From assembly GCA_011049455.1 (NCBI GenBank), contig DSBL01000008.1, positions 1-56,482 of the forward strand: a stretch of 56,482 nucleotides of DNA, given 5' to 3'. Source of the stretch: Desulfonatronum sp. (GTDB lineage: Bacteria > Desulfobacterota > Desulfovibrionia > Desulfovibrionales > Desulfonatronaceae). Positions 25,561 to 34,820 of the stretch are shown here, one piece after another. Within the stretch, counting starts at the first letter, position 1. Every line of letters starts with the position of its first letter. The position numbers were made by a program, and so were the translations under genes. Under the pieces are notes generated by a model. That model saw only the letters and a program-made list of their open reading frames with translations. It was not told the origin of the DNA and did no database searches.

Positions 25561-27699
25561 ATGGCCCGCCCCGCGCCCCGGCAACTCCTGCGCCAAGTTC
25601 TGCTTACAGGGCTGGGTGCGGCCCTGCTGACCCTGATTCCCTGGCACCTGGGGCTTTGGGAGCGCTGGGAAGCCAAGACGTGGGACATGCGTGCGGCCTG
25701 GATGGCCAAGCCCGGCCCGGCCACCGAGGACATTGTTCTCATTCTCCTGGACCAGCAAAGCCTGGACTGGGGGCAGGAGCAAAGCGGACTAAGCTGGCCC
25801 TGGCCTCGGGAAGTCTATGGGGTTGTCGTGGATTTCTGCCGCCGCAGCCAGGTCAGGACCATGGCCATGGATGTCCTGTTCCTGGAACCTTCGGCATACG
25901 GGGTGGACGACGACTTGGCCCTGGCCCGGGCCTTGCGGGAATATTCAAAAACAGCATCGGCCCTTTTCCTGAGCCATGGTGAAACTGGCGGGCTCACTGC
26001 CTGGCCCGAGGACATTCCCGTCACCAGCCTTGCTCTGCAAGGCCATGTTGCCGGGGATGCACGGCTTCCAGGGCCAACGGCAGCACGAGTCAGTTTGCCC
26101 GTGCCTGAACTGGCCAGAGCCTCATCCGTCCTGGGCAATGTCCAGTTGCGGCCTGACCCCGACGGCGTATTCCGGCGGCTGCGGCCTTTGACGGTCTTTG
26201 ACGGCCGCGTTATCCCGGCCCTGGGGCTGGCGGCCTTCATGGCGGACAACCCAGACACAATCTGGAGATTCACCGACCGCAATCTTGCCCTGCACTCACA
26301 CAGCATTCCCCTGGACTCCGACGGCCGCGCCCTGCTGCGCTTCCGCGGTCCCTCGGGCACGCACCGGGCGTACAGCGCAGCTGCGGTACTGCAATCAGAA
26401 CTGCGGCTGCGCGAAGGTCTCGAACCGACCATCAACCCCGGCGAACTCACGAATAAATACGTGCTCTTCGGCTTTTCCGCGCCGGGCCTGTTCGATCTCC
26501 GGCCCACGCCCGTGGGCGGGATTTATCCCGGTGTGGAAATCCAGGCCACGTTTCTGGACAATTTTCTGTCCCATGATTTTCTGCGCAACGCTTCCATGGC
26601 CGTTGTCACCGCCCTGGTGCTGGGCTTCAGTCTGCTCACCGCCCTGGTCTTGGCCCTGTTCCGGGCGCCCCTGATCGGCGCGGTCATCGGCGCGGTCATG
26701 CTGGCCGCGCCCCTGGCCCTGGCCCTGTTCGCCTACAAATGGGGATACTGGCTGCCAATGGTGGTTCAGGAAACCGGCGTGGCCGGTGCGGCGCTTCTCG
26801 GCCTGCTCTACAACTACTCCACCGAGGGCAGGCAGCGGCGGTTCATCAAAGGCGCTTTTCAACAATACTTAAGCCCCCAGGTCATTGAACAGCTTATCGC
26901 ACACCCGGAAAAGCTGAAACTGGGCGGAGAGCGCAAGGTCCTGACCATCTTCTTCTCCGATTTACAAGGCTTCACCTCCATTTCCGAAAACCTGGCCCCT
27001 GAGGCTTTAACCTCGCTGCTCAATGATTACCTCTCGGCGATGACCGAGATCATCCATCAGGAACAGGGCACCGTGGACAAATACGAGGGCGACGCGATCA
27101 TTGCCTTCTGGAACGCCCCGGTGGACGTGCCAAACCACGCCCTGCACGCCGTGCGCGCGGCCGTGCACTGTCAGTCCCGGCTGGCCGAGCTGCGTCCGGT
27201 CTTCCGCCAGCGCACCGGCCATGATTTGTACATGCGCATTGGTATCAACACCGGTCTGGCCGTGGTCGGCAACATGGGCTCGCACAACCGCTTCGACTAC
27301 TCCATGCTCGGGGACGCCGTGAACCTGGCCGCCCGGCTGGAGGGCGTGAACAAGCAGTTCAACACCTACACCATGGTCTCCCAAACCACCAAGGACGCCG
27401 TGGGTGATGCCGTGCCCATGCGCGAATTGGGCCGGGTGGCAGTGGTCGGGCGCAAGGAGCCGGTGACCGTATTCGAGCCCTTGTCCGAGGAATTCGCCAG
27501 GATCAATGCCCCGACTTTGGAGCGCTTTGACCGGGGCCTGCGGGCCTATTACCAGGGAAGCTTTGGCGAAGCCGCCCAAATTTTCAGTACCCTGGCCAAG
27601 GATGATCCGGTTGCGGCCAAATACCTGGACGTGTGCCGCGATTTGCCCCCCGAGCCGCCTGAGGAATGGGACGGTGTGTGGAGGATGAGCACCAAGTGA
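25561..27699 (+). CDS. CHASE2-domain adenylate/guanylate cyclase
   Basis: The 712-residue membrane protein has an N-terminal helix, a periplasmic CHASE2 sensor (about 45-330), three C-terminal membrane helices (about 335-415) and a class III cyclase catalytic domain (about 460-640) with FFSDLQGFTSISE, YEGDAIIAFWNAP and the GINTGLAVVGNMGS block. Metal-binding aspartates are in place (FSDLQGF and EGDAI). CHASE2 cyclases transduce unknown external signals into cAMP. The start at 25561 is preferred because the frame upstream runs through the protease gene. Confidence 0.92.
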   Translation: MARPAPRQLLRQVLLTGLGAALLTLIPWHLGLWERWEAKTWDMRAAWMAKPGPATEDIVLILLDQQSLDWGQEQSGLSWPWPREVYGVVVDFCRRSQVRTMAMDVLFLEPSAYGVDDDLALARALREYSKTASALFLSHGETGGLTAWPEDIPVTSLALQGHVAGDARLPGPTAARVSLPVPELARASSVLGNVQLRPDPDGVFRRLRPLTVFDGRVIPALGLAAFMADNPDTIWRFTDRNLALHSHSIPLDSDGRALLRFRGPSGTHRAYSAAAVLQSELRLREGLEPTINPGELTNKYVLFGFSAPGLFDLRPTPVGGIYPGVEIQATFLDNFLSHDFLRNASMAVVTALVLGFSLLTALVLALFRAPLIGAVIGAVMLAAPLALALFAYKWGYWLPMVVQETGVAGAALLGLLYNYSTEGRQRRFIKGAFQQYLSPQVIEQLIAHPEKLKLGGERKVLTIFFSDLQGFTSISENLAPEALTSLLNDYLSAMTEIIHQEQGTVDKYEGDAIIAFWNAPVDVPNHALHAVRAAVHCQSRLAELRPVFRQRTGHDLYMRIGINTGLAVVGNMGSHNRFDYSMLGDAVNLAARLEGVNKQFNTYTMVSQTTKDAVGDAVPMRELGRVAVVGRKEPVTVFEPLSEEFARINAPTLERFDRGLRAYYQGSFGEAAQIFSTLAKDDPVAAKYLDVCRDLPPEPPEEWDGVWRMSTK

Positions 27700-27770
27700 G
27701 TGCGAAAACGCCACAGCGCCTTTGGAACTGCAGGCCTTTACAAGACCGCTGGAAATCACTGCGAAGCACC

Positions 27771-28529
27771 ATGTCCAAAATCACCCTCATGGTTCTGCTC
27801 GTCCTGTTCTGGCCGGGTTTTGCCCCGGCCAGCGGGCAAAAGCACGTTGACCTGCCCTTTCCCATCGGCGAAAAGCTGCTCTATGAGGTCAGATGGGGCG
27901 TGATTCCAGCAGCCCATGCCACCCTGGAAGTCCTGCCTGCAACCGAGGACAACGGCGCTCGCGGCCTGCACTTCGTCATGACCGCGCGGACCAACGAGTT
28001 CGCGGACATGTTCTACAAATACCGCAACCGGATAGACAGTTTCACCGATCCGATTCTGAGCCGCTCCCGTGGTTTCAGCAAGCGCGAACAGGAGCGCTCG
28101 CGCATCCGCAACGAGGATGTGCGCTTCGACTGGGAACGCATGGAAACACGAATCACGAAAAACGAGGAAGAGGAAAGGCGAGGCGTTGCTCTGGTTCCCG
28201 GCGCCTTTGATCCCTTGTCCGTATTCTATGCCTTTCGCATCCGGACCTTGAAAACCGGCAAAATTCTGGAGGTTCCGGTGACGGACGGCAAGAAACTGGC
28301 CCAGGGCAAGGCCACGGTGGTGGGCCGTGAGGAGATCACGGTCCATGGACAGACTTATGATTGCTACGTAGTGGAGCCGGATCTCAAGGATTTAGGCGGG
28401 GTATTCCGCAAGAGTCCGGGCGCGACCATGCGGATATGGGTCACCACGGACGAACTGCGTCTGCCGGTGCGGGTCCGCAGTAAGGTCATTGTCGGATATT
28501 TCACCGCAGACCTGGTTGCCGTGGAATAA
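27771..28529 (+). CDS. DUF3108-like exported protein
   Basis: The 252-residue product has a signal peptide (about residues 1-23, hydrophobic then PASG) and a beta-rich body with GEKLLYEVRWGVIPAAHATLEV near 35 and a NRIDSFTDP block, the pattern of DUF3108 periplasmic proteins. Function in the family is unknown. The ATG at 27771 is chosen because it begins the signal peptide. It is the last gene of the unit that starts with the SH3 protein and is followed by a palindromic repeat element. Confidence 0.8.
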   Translation: MSKITLMVLLVLFWPGFAPASGQKHVDLPFPIGEKLLYEVRWGVIPAAHATLEVLPATEDNGARGLHFVMTARTNEFADMFYKYRNRIDSFTDPILSRSRGFSKREQERSRIRNEDVRFDWERMETRITKNEEEERRGVALVPGAFDPLSVFYAFRIRTLKTGKILEVPVTDGKKLAQGKATVVGREEITVHGQTYDCYVVEPDLKDLGGVFRKSPGATMRIWVTTDELRLPVRVRSKVIVGYFTADLVAVE

Positions 28530-28860
28530 ATCCCTGCCCGTGACTTTTGGGTGCGTGAAGAGTTCGTCCCAACGGGCTGCGCTTTGCTTTACAGTGCCGT
28601 CGCAAATTCCCTCGCCGGCTCCGTATATCCAAACGATTGCGCGATTTGAACCAAACATTACACTGGATGCGCCGGGCAACCGTTTGGGCTGACGAAGCCT
28701 GGCTCGGTCAGACAGTGCGCCAGCACTGAAAAGCAAAGCGCAGCCTGGAAACAAGTGAATGGATCGTAGGGGACAAATCCCTAATGCTCCCGTGACTTTT
28801 CGCCACGTCCGGCTGATGGATGGATTGCCGTATCTGGGCATCGCTTCATGGTCGCTCTTC
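28528..28860. other. Intergenic region with repeat copy and imperfect direct repeats
   Basis: This non-coding stretch of about 330 bases is between convergent genes. It holds palindromic copy 1 (28566-28747). Outside it lie two similar segments, AAATCCCTGCCCGTGACTTT (28528-28547) and AAATCCCTAATGCTCCCGTG followed by ACTTTT (28775-28800), which share CCCGTGACTTTT. They look like imperfect flanking direct repeats, but they are not adjacent to the palindrome. Confidence 0.6.
28566..28747 (+). repeat. Palindromic dispersed repeat, copy 1
   Basis: A ~182-base element has imperfect terminal inverted repeats: GGGCTGCGCTTTGCTTTACA at the left and its near complement (AAAAGCAAAGCGCAGCC) at the right. 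Its inner part, including CCAAACGATTGCG and GGCTCGGTCAGACAGTGCGC, recurs at 30329-30510 in the opposite orientation with about 85% identity by eye. It looks like a non-coding REP/ERIC- or MITE-like element rather than a transposase gene. Confidence 0.85.
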
Positions 28861-30138
28861 TCATTCACCGGCTAAAGCCGCCTCCCTCTCCAGAAGCGTG
28901 GGATGGGAGTAGTAGAACGCACTGTACAAGGGATGCGGGGTCAGGTTGGACAAGTTTTTCTCACTCAGCCTGCGCAGGGCATTGGTCATGGGATTCGCCC
29001 CCCCGGCGTGTTCACGTGCAAAACGATCCGCCTCGTACTCGTGCCTGCGGGAGAAAAAATTCAGCAAGGGACTCAACCAGAAACCGAATGGTCCGGCCAG
29101 CAGGGCGAACAGCACAAAGGCCGGGCCCGCCCCGTCAACTGCATGGGAAAAGCCGAAGGCCTGCACAAAGGCCGGGCTCTTCAACAGCCAGGCCAACCCG
29201 GCAAAGGCCGCCAGTCCCAGGCCCGCGGAAAGTGTCAGCATCTTCGGCACATGGCCCAGCTTGTAATGGCCGATTTCATGGGCCAGAACAGCTTCCAGCT
29301 CCCCCTCGGACAACTGCTCCATGAGTGTATCGAAAAGCACGATCCTCCGGAACCTGCCGAAACCGGTGAAAAAGGCGTTGGAATGGCCGGAGCGCCTGCT
29401 GCCGTCCATGACCTGGATGGTGCGGGCTTTAAAACCTACTCGTTGGGCCAGATCTATGAGCCGCTGGCGCAATTCGCCCTCGGGCAGCGGGGTCAGCTTA
29501 TTGAACCAGGGCAGGATGAGCATGGGATAAAGCACCAGCATCAGCAGCTGGAACGCGAAAAACACGGCAAAGGCCCAGACCCACCACAACGGACCGGCAA
29601 AGTCCACCAGGAAAAAAAACAGCGCCAGCAAAGGCGCGCCGACTGTCAGAGCGATGAGCAGGCCCTTGAGCTTATCCGTGGCCCAAAGCCTGAAGGTGCT
29701 TTTGTTGAATCCAAAGCGCTCCTCAAGGCAAAATTGCGCGTGATGCTCCAATGGCAGACCGGACATCGCCAGGAGCAGAAACACCAGGATCACGTAAAAG
29801 GTTTCCCGCCATACCGACGCCTCCATGAAAGTGCCCAACCAGCCGTAAAGCAACGGCAGCACGCCGGAAAAGAGCACCGCCGCCAGCAAAAGCATGCCGT
29901 AGACATTGCTGAAAAGAGCGAACCTGGCCTTGACCAGGGTATAGTCCACGGACTTCGCGTAGGTCTGTTCGTCCATGACCTCATGCAGGGCCGGCGGCGG
30001 CGCCTGGGCATGCCGTCGGACCTCGGCCATGTTCAGCCGGATCAGGTACGCTTCCCAGACAAGCTTGCCCGCCAGGACAGTTATGACCGTGACAATGATG
30101 AAAACATGCATAAAAGTGGCACCGGGAATATCGAGCAT
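28861..30138 (-). CDS. Ste24/CAAX prenyl protease 1-type M48 metallopeptidase
   Basis: The 425-residue membrane protein has about seven predicted helices, the zinc motif HEIGHYKLGH near residue 289 and a third ligand in the HEYEADRFAREH segment near 370. The blocks LEHHAQFCLEERFGFN, GSRRSGHSNAFFTGFG and RIVLFDTL match the bacterial Ste24 branch. It likely degrades or processes membrane proteins; prenylated substrates are not expected in bacteria. It sits alone on the minus strand, between two inverted copies of a palindromic repeat, and is a second M48 protein 3 kb from the first. Confidence 0.93.
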   Translation of the reverse strand: MLDIPGATFMHVFIIVTVITVLAGKLVWEAYLIRLNMAEVRRHAQAPPPALHEVMDEQTYAKSVDYTLVKARFALFSNVYGMLLLAAVLFSGVLPLLYGWLGTFMEASVWRETFYVILVFLLLAMSGLPLEHHAQFCLEERFGFNKSTFRLWATDKLKGLLIALTVGAPLLALFFFLVDFAGPLWWVWAFAVFFAFQLLMLVLYPMLILPWFNKLTPLPEGELRQRLIDLAQRVGFKARTIQVMDGSRRSGHSNAFFTGFGRFRRIVLFDTLMEQLSEGELEAVLAHEIGHYKLGHVPKMLTLSAGLGLAAFAGLAWLLKSPAFVQAFGFSHAVDGAGPAFVLFALLAGPFGFWLSPLLNFFSRRHEYEADRFAREHAGGANPMTNALRRLSEKNLSNLTPHPLYSAFYYSHPTLLEREAALAGE

Positions 30139-30680
30139 AGGGGTTCGAACCGTGGGTTAAGGGCTTGTTCTTTGATGACAGGCGCAGTATCTGCCCAAAA
30201 AGTCCTTTTATGTCTTCCAGATGTCAATGCAAGCGAGCATCTGATCCTGAAAAGCACAAAAATGCAAACAACACTCTTCACAATCGACTTGCGCACACCT
30301 CATGCCGCAACGGGTGCATTAGGAGTATGTCCCAAACGGGCTGCGCTATGCTTTTCTGTGTTGGCGCACTGTCTGACCGAGCCAGGATTCGTTCGTCCAA
30401 ACGATTGCCCGGCGCATCCACCGCAATGTTTGGTTGAAATCACGCAATCGTTTGGACATACGAAGCCGACAAAGGAGTTTGCGTCAGCACCGAAAAGCAA
30501 AACGCCGTTCGTGAACAACGGATTGGATCTCACGGGACAAACTTTTCATATTCCCTGCCACAATAGGCTGGGTTTGTAATGCGAAGATGGTGTGATTGAG
30601 AACTTTGCGCGAAATTTTGGATAAGAAAAAATTTCTTTTTACCGTCCATGGCGGATATTTTTGCAAGGAGTAATAAAAAA
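30139..30680. other. Intergenic region, 542 bases, with repeat copy 2
   Basis: There is no supported gene. It holds the second palindromic copy (30329-30510) and, before thpR, an AT-rich leader (30560-30680) that is probably the promoter region. A CAAGGAG (30667-30673) lies 9 bases upstream of the thpR ATG. The rest shows nothing recognisable. Confidence 0.6.
30329..30510 (-). repeat. Palindromic dispersed repeat, copy 2 (inverted)
   Basis: Read on the minus strand, the internal segment around 30360-30470 aligns to copy 1 almost base for base. The shared blocks are CCAAACGATTGCG, TTGAACCAAACATT-like and GGCTCGGTCAGACAGTGCGC. Terminal arms (CAAACGGGCTGCGCTATGCT at left, GAAAAGCAAAACGCCG at right) are again imperfect inverted repeats. 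Together the copies flank the Ste24-type gene in opposite orientation. Confidence 0.85.
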
Positions 30681-31232
30681 ATGCGCTGTTTCATCGGATT
30701 GCCCATGCCCGAGCAGTACCAGCAGGGCTTGCGGCGACTGACTGCGACATGGCGACCCAAACTCCATTCCAAGCTTTCCTGGACCAGGCCGGGCAATTGG
30801 CATCTGACATTAAAATTTTTGGGGGAGGTTCCGGAAAACACGTTTTCCCCGCTCGTCCAGATCCTGCGCCCTCCCCTGGGCAAACGCTTTGTGTTGCAAG
30901 CCCAAGGAGGAGGGTTCTTTCCCGATCCCACACGCCCGCGCGTGCTTTGGGTCGGGGTGGGCCGGGGCGACGACGCCTGCCGCAGCCTTGCCCAGGAAAT
31001 TGCCCGCCGTTGCGAGGCTGTTGGATTCCCCCTTGAACATCGCCCTTTTTCATCCCACCTGACCATTGCCCGAATCAAACAACATAAGCCCGACCCCTGG
31101 CCCCAAGTGCTGCAATCCCTGCACGCCATAACGTGGCCCGTAGCGGAAATGAACCGCGTTGTCCTCTGGAAAAGCAGTCTGGACAATAATGGGCCGATTT
31201 ATACGGCCATGGAGAAATTTCCATTATTGTAA
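30681..31232 (+). CDS. thpR: RNA 2',3'-cyclic phosphodiesterase
   Basis: The 183-residue 2H phosphoesterase has its two HxTx motifs: HLTLKFLGE (near residue 38) and HLTIARIK (near 127), and begins MRCFIGLPMP as in typical ThpR/LigT proteins. It opens 2',3'-cyclic phosphates on RNA ends or ligates tRNA halves in vitro. The ATG at 30681 is chosen on the family N-terminus and AAGGAG ten bases upstream; an ATG at 30648 would add 11 unlike residues. Confidence 0.9.
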   Translation: MRCFIGLPMPEQYQQGLRRLTATWRPKLHSKLSWTRPGNWHLTLKFLGEVPENTFSPLVQILRPPLGKRFVLQAQGGGFFPDPTRPRVLWVGVGRGDDACRSLAQEIARRCEAVGFPLEHRPFSSHLTIARIKQHKPDPWPQVLQSLHAITWPVAEMNRVVLWKSSLDNNGPIYTAMEKFPLL

Positions 31233-31352
31233 GGCCGTATTTATGTCCATTGGCAACCACTGTTGACGAGCCATGACCTGAAAAACAGCCTGAAAGCTTG
31301 TCGCAGCTACTACTTGTCCCCGAGCAACCAGATGCGATAAACCGGCAACGCA

Positions 31353-33089
31353 ATGACTGACCCGATCTCCAGCAAGACCGATTCCATTGGAACCTCAGGC
31401 AATGAGATTCACACTGCCGGAAAAGCAAAAAAGCTTGGCCGCAACACCAGCCTCAGGCGCTACCTCCTGGCAGGATGGGCGGCCCTTTGCCTGCTTATGG
31501 TTTCCGCTCCCTTGAACAACCAGGATACCTTTGTTTCCTCTTCCCCCGACCTGGCCGCATTCCCTCCAGAATATCCGGACTCAGGCGATCACTCCGAACC
31601 GGTTCATTCACAGAATGCGCGGGCTGAGAGCGTGCATGAATTGCGACGACCTGTTTTTTGGGACGGCAATGGATACGAGAACCATGAACCTGAACACGAG
31701 CCGGATTCGCTGGATCAGGATGCTGTTTTCCCTCCTTTTCGGGAAATGGACCTGATCTCAGACGAAATGAATAAAGAAGCACAGGACCAGTATCTACGCG
31801 ATGCCGAAAAACAATCCGATATGGCGGCTCTTCCCTCCTCTGCGGTTTCCAATGCAACCAACGGCGCGTTTTTCTCGGAGTTTGAAACAAGTACAATTCC
31901 TGCCTTGCTGGGATCAATCACGGTCGGTCCGGCAGACACCGTCTCCGATATGATCTACCAAATCTACGGAACCGTGAATAATATTCTTCTCGATCTCGTT
32001 GCCAAGGCAAATCCGCAAATCCAGGACCTGAATAATGTTCCCGTGGGATCAACGATTCATTTTCCAGCCCTGACGCCTCGTCGATTCAGCACCCCGTTTC
32101 AGGAATTCTGGCTCAGCGCGGGTCGTTTCGACTCTCTGGAACAAGCCGCCTGGACACTGGTGGATTTGCGCAAGCACCACGAAAGCCTCGTTCTCTTGTC
32201 AGGCTATACTGCAACCTCGGGGCTGTCTTTTGAAATCATGGATCTCACAACTTTCTCCGATCCTGTTGCAGCCCGGCAAGCAGCCGAGGAACTACATCAA
32301 AAACTCGACGTTCCCGTGGATGTTTCCGGCAATTGGTGGGAAAAGGCACTGTTCCTAACAGATCTCCCTGCAAGCAAATCACCTTTTTTTCAGGAAACAT
32401 ATAATGATGAATCAGATTCTGCTGCCGATCAAAAGGCGATCATGTCCGAGAAAATCGCATCAGTTGAATCCGTGAAAATACCGATCCCCCCAAAAAGGGC
32501 AGATGGGATACCCAGGCCGCAAACCTTTCAACAAGGAGGGCATATTCATACATACACCCTTTTGGCTGATGGTTTTCAGCGCGTCTATCGATTACGGGAG
32601 GCGGGCAGGAGCGAACAAGACGCGGGATTCATCCAGGTCGTCGCGCACGCGCATCGAGATCTCGCGGACAAAGAGGTTGATGTGTTCCTGGGACAGGGAT
32701 GGCCGGCGGCGGTTTTTGCCGTGGAGGTGGATGGCCGCATTTACCATCGCGTTCTGATCGGCCCTTTTGCCTCGCCTGACCAAGCCCAAAAAATCCAGCA
32801 GCATGCCCGGGATTGCGTGCAGGGCCTCACGTTCATCAAGCAGGCAATGAAGGATGCCCAAATTGCACCCCTTGGGGACTCCGATGAGGCGCACGTCATT
32901 CTGCTCAAAACCGCGAACCCTCAGCAGGCGGCCGAACTGCTCGAGGATTTTGGATGGCCGGTGTTCCGCATCAGCGGAAACACCCTGTCCATTGGACCCT
33001 TGCGCGATGAGATCAGTGCCCGCGCCTATCAAAAAAAAGCCCTTGAGGGAAATGGCTGGGGCCCCCTGCATCCTTCCAGCAGCAACTGA
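31353..33089 (+). CDS. Membrane-anchored LysM-like/SPOR-domain protein
   Basis: The 578-residue protein has one N-terminal membrane helix (about 36-56) after a charged cytoplasmic stretch. A long acidic, disordered-looking region (about 57-190) follows. A LysM-like segment (about 191-245, ITVGPADTVSDMIYQIYG to PVGSTIHFPAL) resembles the C-terminal domain of GspA/ExeA-like proteins. SPOR-like repeats follow, with YHRVLIGPFASPDQAQ near 465. It probably binds peptidoglycan at the division site or secretion apparatus. Its base composition is less GC-rich than its neighbours. No operon partner. Confidence 0.72.
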   Translation: MTDPISSKTDSIGTSGNEIHTAGKAKKLGRNTSLRRYLLAGWAALCLLMVSAPLNNQDTFVSSSPDLAAFPPEYPDSGDHSEPVHSQNARAESVHELRRPVFWDGNGYENHEPEHEPDSLDQDAVFPPFREMDLISDEMNKEAQDQYLRDAEKQSDMAALPSSAVSNATNGAFFSEFETSTIPALLGSITVGPADTVSDMIYQIYGTVNNILLDLVAKANPQIQDLNNVPVGSTIHFPALTPRRFSTPFQEFWLSAGRFDSLEQAAWTLVDLRKHHESLVLLSGYTATSGLSFEIMDLTTFSDPVAARQAAEELHQKLDVPVDVSGNWWEKALFLTDLPASKSPFFQETYNDESDSAADQKAIMSEKIASVESVKIPIPPKRADGIPRPQTFQQGGHIHTYTLLADGFQRVYRLREAGRSEQDAGFIQVVAHAHRDLADKEVDVFLGQGWPAAVFAVEVDGRIYHRVLIGPFASPDQAQKIQQHARDCVQGLTFIKQAMKDAQIAPLGDSDEAHVILLKTANPQQAAELLEDFGWPVFRISGNTLSIGPLRDEISARAYQKKALEGNGWGPLHPSSSN

Positions 33090-33200
33090 AGCACAGGTTG
33101 TCACGCCATTGGCCCAGCGCCGCCGAAATTTGCCCGATGGTTTGGCGAGCTGACTTTTTTTTCACACAGCAAGAGGAAACCCGCCTGGGCCCCATCCCGG

Positions 33201-34820
33201 CTATTTTCCGGAAGGCCGCATGGAAAATTTTTTGGGGTCTATCCTGTATTTCTTGATCTTGTAATTCACAATGCGATAGCTGATGCGCAGATCCCGCGCG
33301 GCCTGGAGCATGTTGCCCTTGGCTTTTTTCAGGGCGTCAACGATGATTTCCTGTTCGAATTTGGCCACGGCCTCTCCAAGGGGCAGGTTGGTGTCCGTGG
33401 CGGAACTCTCGGCTGTCTGCAGGGTGGGGGACAGGTGGTAGGTCCGGATGACTTCCTCGTTGCACAACAGGACGGCCCGCTCCAGGCAGTTGCGCAATTC
33501 CCTGGCGTTGCCCGGCCAGTGGTACTGGTTCAGCAGGTCCAGGGCCGGTGTGGAAATGCGTTTGATCTGCTTGCCGTATTCTTTGGCAAAGGCATGCAGG
33601 AAATGCTCGGCCAGGGGCAGAATGTCCTCCCGGCGTTCGCGCAACGGCTGCACATAAATGGGAAAAACATTGATCCGATAGAAAAGGTCCTCCCGAAACC
33701 CGCCGGTATTGAGCAGATCCTCCAATGATCGGTTCGTGGCGCAAATCAACCGGACATCCACGTTGATGGTCTGCTCGCTGCCCAGACGCTGGATCTCCCG
33801 TTCCTGAATCGCCCGAAGCACCTTGGCCTGGGCGTCCAGGCTGAGCTCCCCGATTTCGTCCAGGAAAAGCGTTCCCTGATGGGCCACTTCAAACCGACCT
33901 CTTTTGTTCTGCACCGCCCCGGTGAAAGCCCCTTTTTCATAGCCGAACAGCTCGCTCTCCACGAGGTCGGCTGGCAAGGCCGCGCAGTTCAGCTTGACCA
34001 AGGGTTTTTGGACCCTGGGACTGGCAGTGTGGATGGCCTCAGCCAAAAGCTCCTTGCCTGTTCCGGATTCTCCCCGCAACAGCACTGTGGCCCGGCTATG
34101 CGCAACCTGCGAAATCTGCTGCAAGACCAGTCGCATGCTTTTGGATACGAAAACAATGTTTTTGGGAGAAAAACCTGGGTCGCAGACAGACAATCCCTGG
34201 GCCAAGAGATGCTCCTCGCGGGCCATGTCCTCCTGCAGATGCGCCACCTGATGCGCGATGATTCTGGCCACCACCTCCAGAAACTCGCGATGGATTTTCA
34301 GAATCAACGTGGGAGCTGTGGGCAGGTCAACGCTGAGTACGCCCAGGATGTCGCGCTCCGGGCCATTTGCTTCCAGCTTTTCCTGCCCCACGGGCACGCA
34401 AATAAAGGCCAGACTGGATTTCTCTGCTTCATCGCGGCCAAAGGCCCAATTCAAAAATTCCGGGTGCTCGCTGATTCTGGGCACGATGATCGCCTCTCCG
34501 GTGGCCAGCACCTGTCCGGTGACTCCCTGACCGGCGGCATACGAAACCTGAGAGGCTTTCTGGAGTCCATGCGTCAGGCTGAGCTTTAAACTGCGGGATT
34601 TTGCGTCGTGAATGGCCAAAAAATTTCGGACATAGCCCAAGTTGTCCGACAAGATGCGCAACACGGCCTTCAGGCTTGTTTCCAGGCCAACCTCAGAACG
34701 CATCTGGCCGAGTATCGCCTTGAGAGTCCGCAGATAGCGTGCATGATCGTCCAAGGACAAGGATCCCGAAGGCAAAGCCCCGGCCGAGGCCTTGGCGCTG
34801 GGCTTATTGTTCTTGGGCAA
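33201..34820 (-). CDS. Sigma-54-dependent transcriptional activator with GAF domain
   Basis: The 539-residue NifA-like regulator has a GAF domain (about 40-185), an AAA+ ATPase domain (about 215-450) with GESGTGKE (Walker A) and the sigma-54 contact loop GAFTGA in GYEKGAFTGAVQNK, and a Fis-type helix-turn-helix (about 485-530). It activates RNA polymerase with sigma-54. The TTG start overlaps the end of iorB by 17 bases, implying co-transcription, so it may control iorAB or another set of genes; no sigma-54 promoter is visible upstream of iorA. The start is uncertain since no ATG fits. Confidence 0.88.
   Translation of the reverse strand: MPKNNKPSAKASAGALPSGSLSLDDHARYLRTLKAILGQMRSEVGLETSLKAVLRILSDNLGYVRNFLAIHDAKSRSLKLSLTHGLQKASQVSYAAGQGVTGQVLATGEAIIVPRISEHPEFLNWAFGRDEAEKSSLAFICVPVGQEKLEANGPERDILGVLSVDLPTAPTLILKIHREFLEVVARIIAHQVAHLQEDMAREEHLLAQGLSVCDPGFSPKNIVFVSKSMRLVLQQISQVAHSRATVLLRGESGTGKELLAEAIHTASPRVQKPLVKLNCAALPADLVESELFGYEKGAFTGAVQNKRGRFEVAHQGTLFLDEIGELSLDAQAKVLRAIQEREIQRLGSEQTINVDVRLICATNRSLEDLLNTGGFREDLFYRINVFPIYVQPLRERREDILPLAEHFLHAFAKEYGKQIKRISTPALDLLNQYHWPGNARELRNCLERAVLLCNEEVIRTYHLSPTLQTAESSATDTNLPLGEAVAKFEQEIIVDALKKAKGNMLQAARDLRISYRIVNYKIKKYRIDPKKFSMRPSGK

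Noticed and set aside
30165-30437. Small open frame through palindrome copy 2
   Set aside because: It has no ribosome site, its protein has no family features and the sequence is part of a non-coding repeat that also occurs elsewhere inverted.
28903-30579. Open frame of 558 codons opposite the Ste24-type protease gene
   Set aside because: The minus-strand gene has the HEIGH zinc motif and membrane helices; the opposite frame is rich in Gln/His/Arg and runs through the palindromic repeat.
28528-30680. CRISPR array or insertion sequence
   Set aside because: Only two inverted, non-identical copies are seen, with no spacer regularity and no transposase gene.
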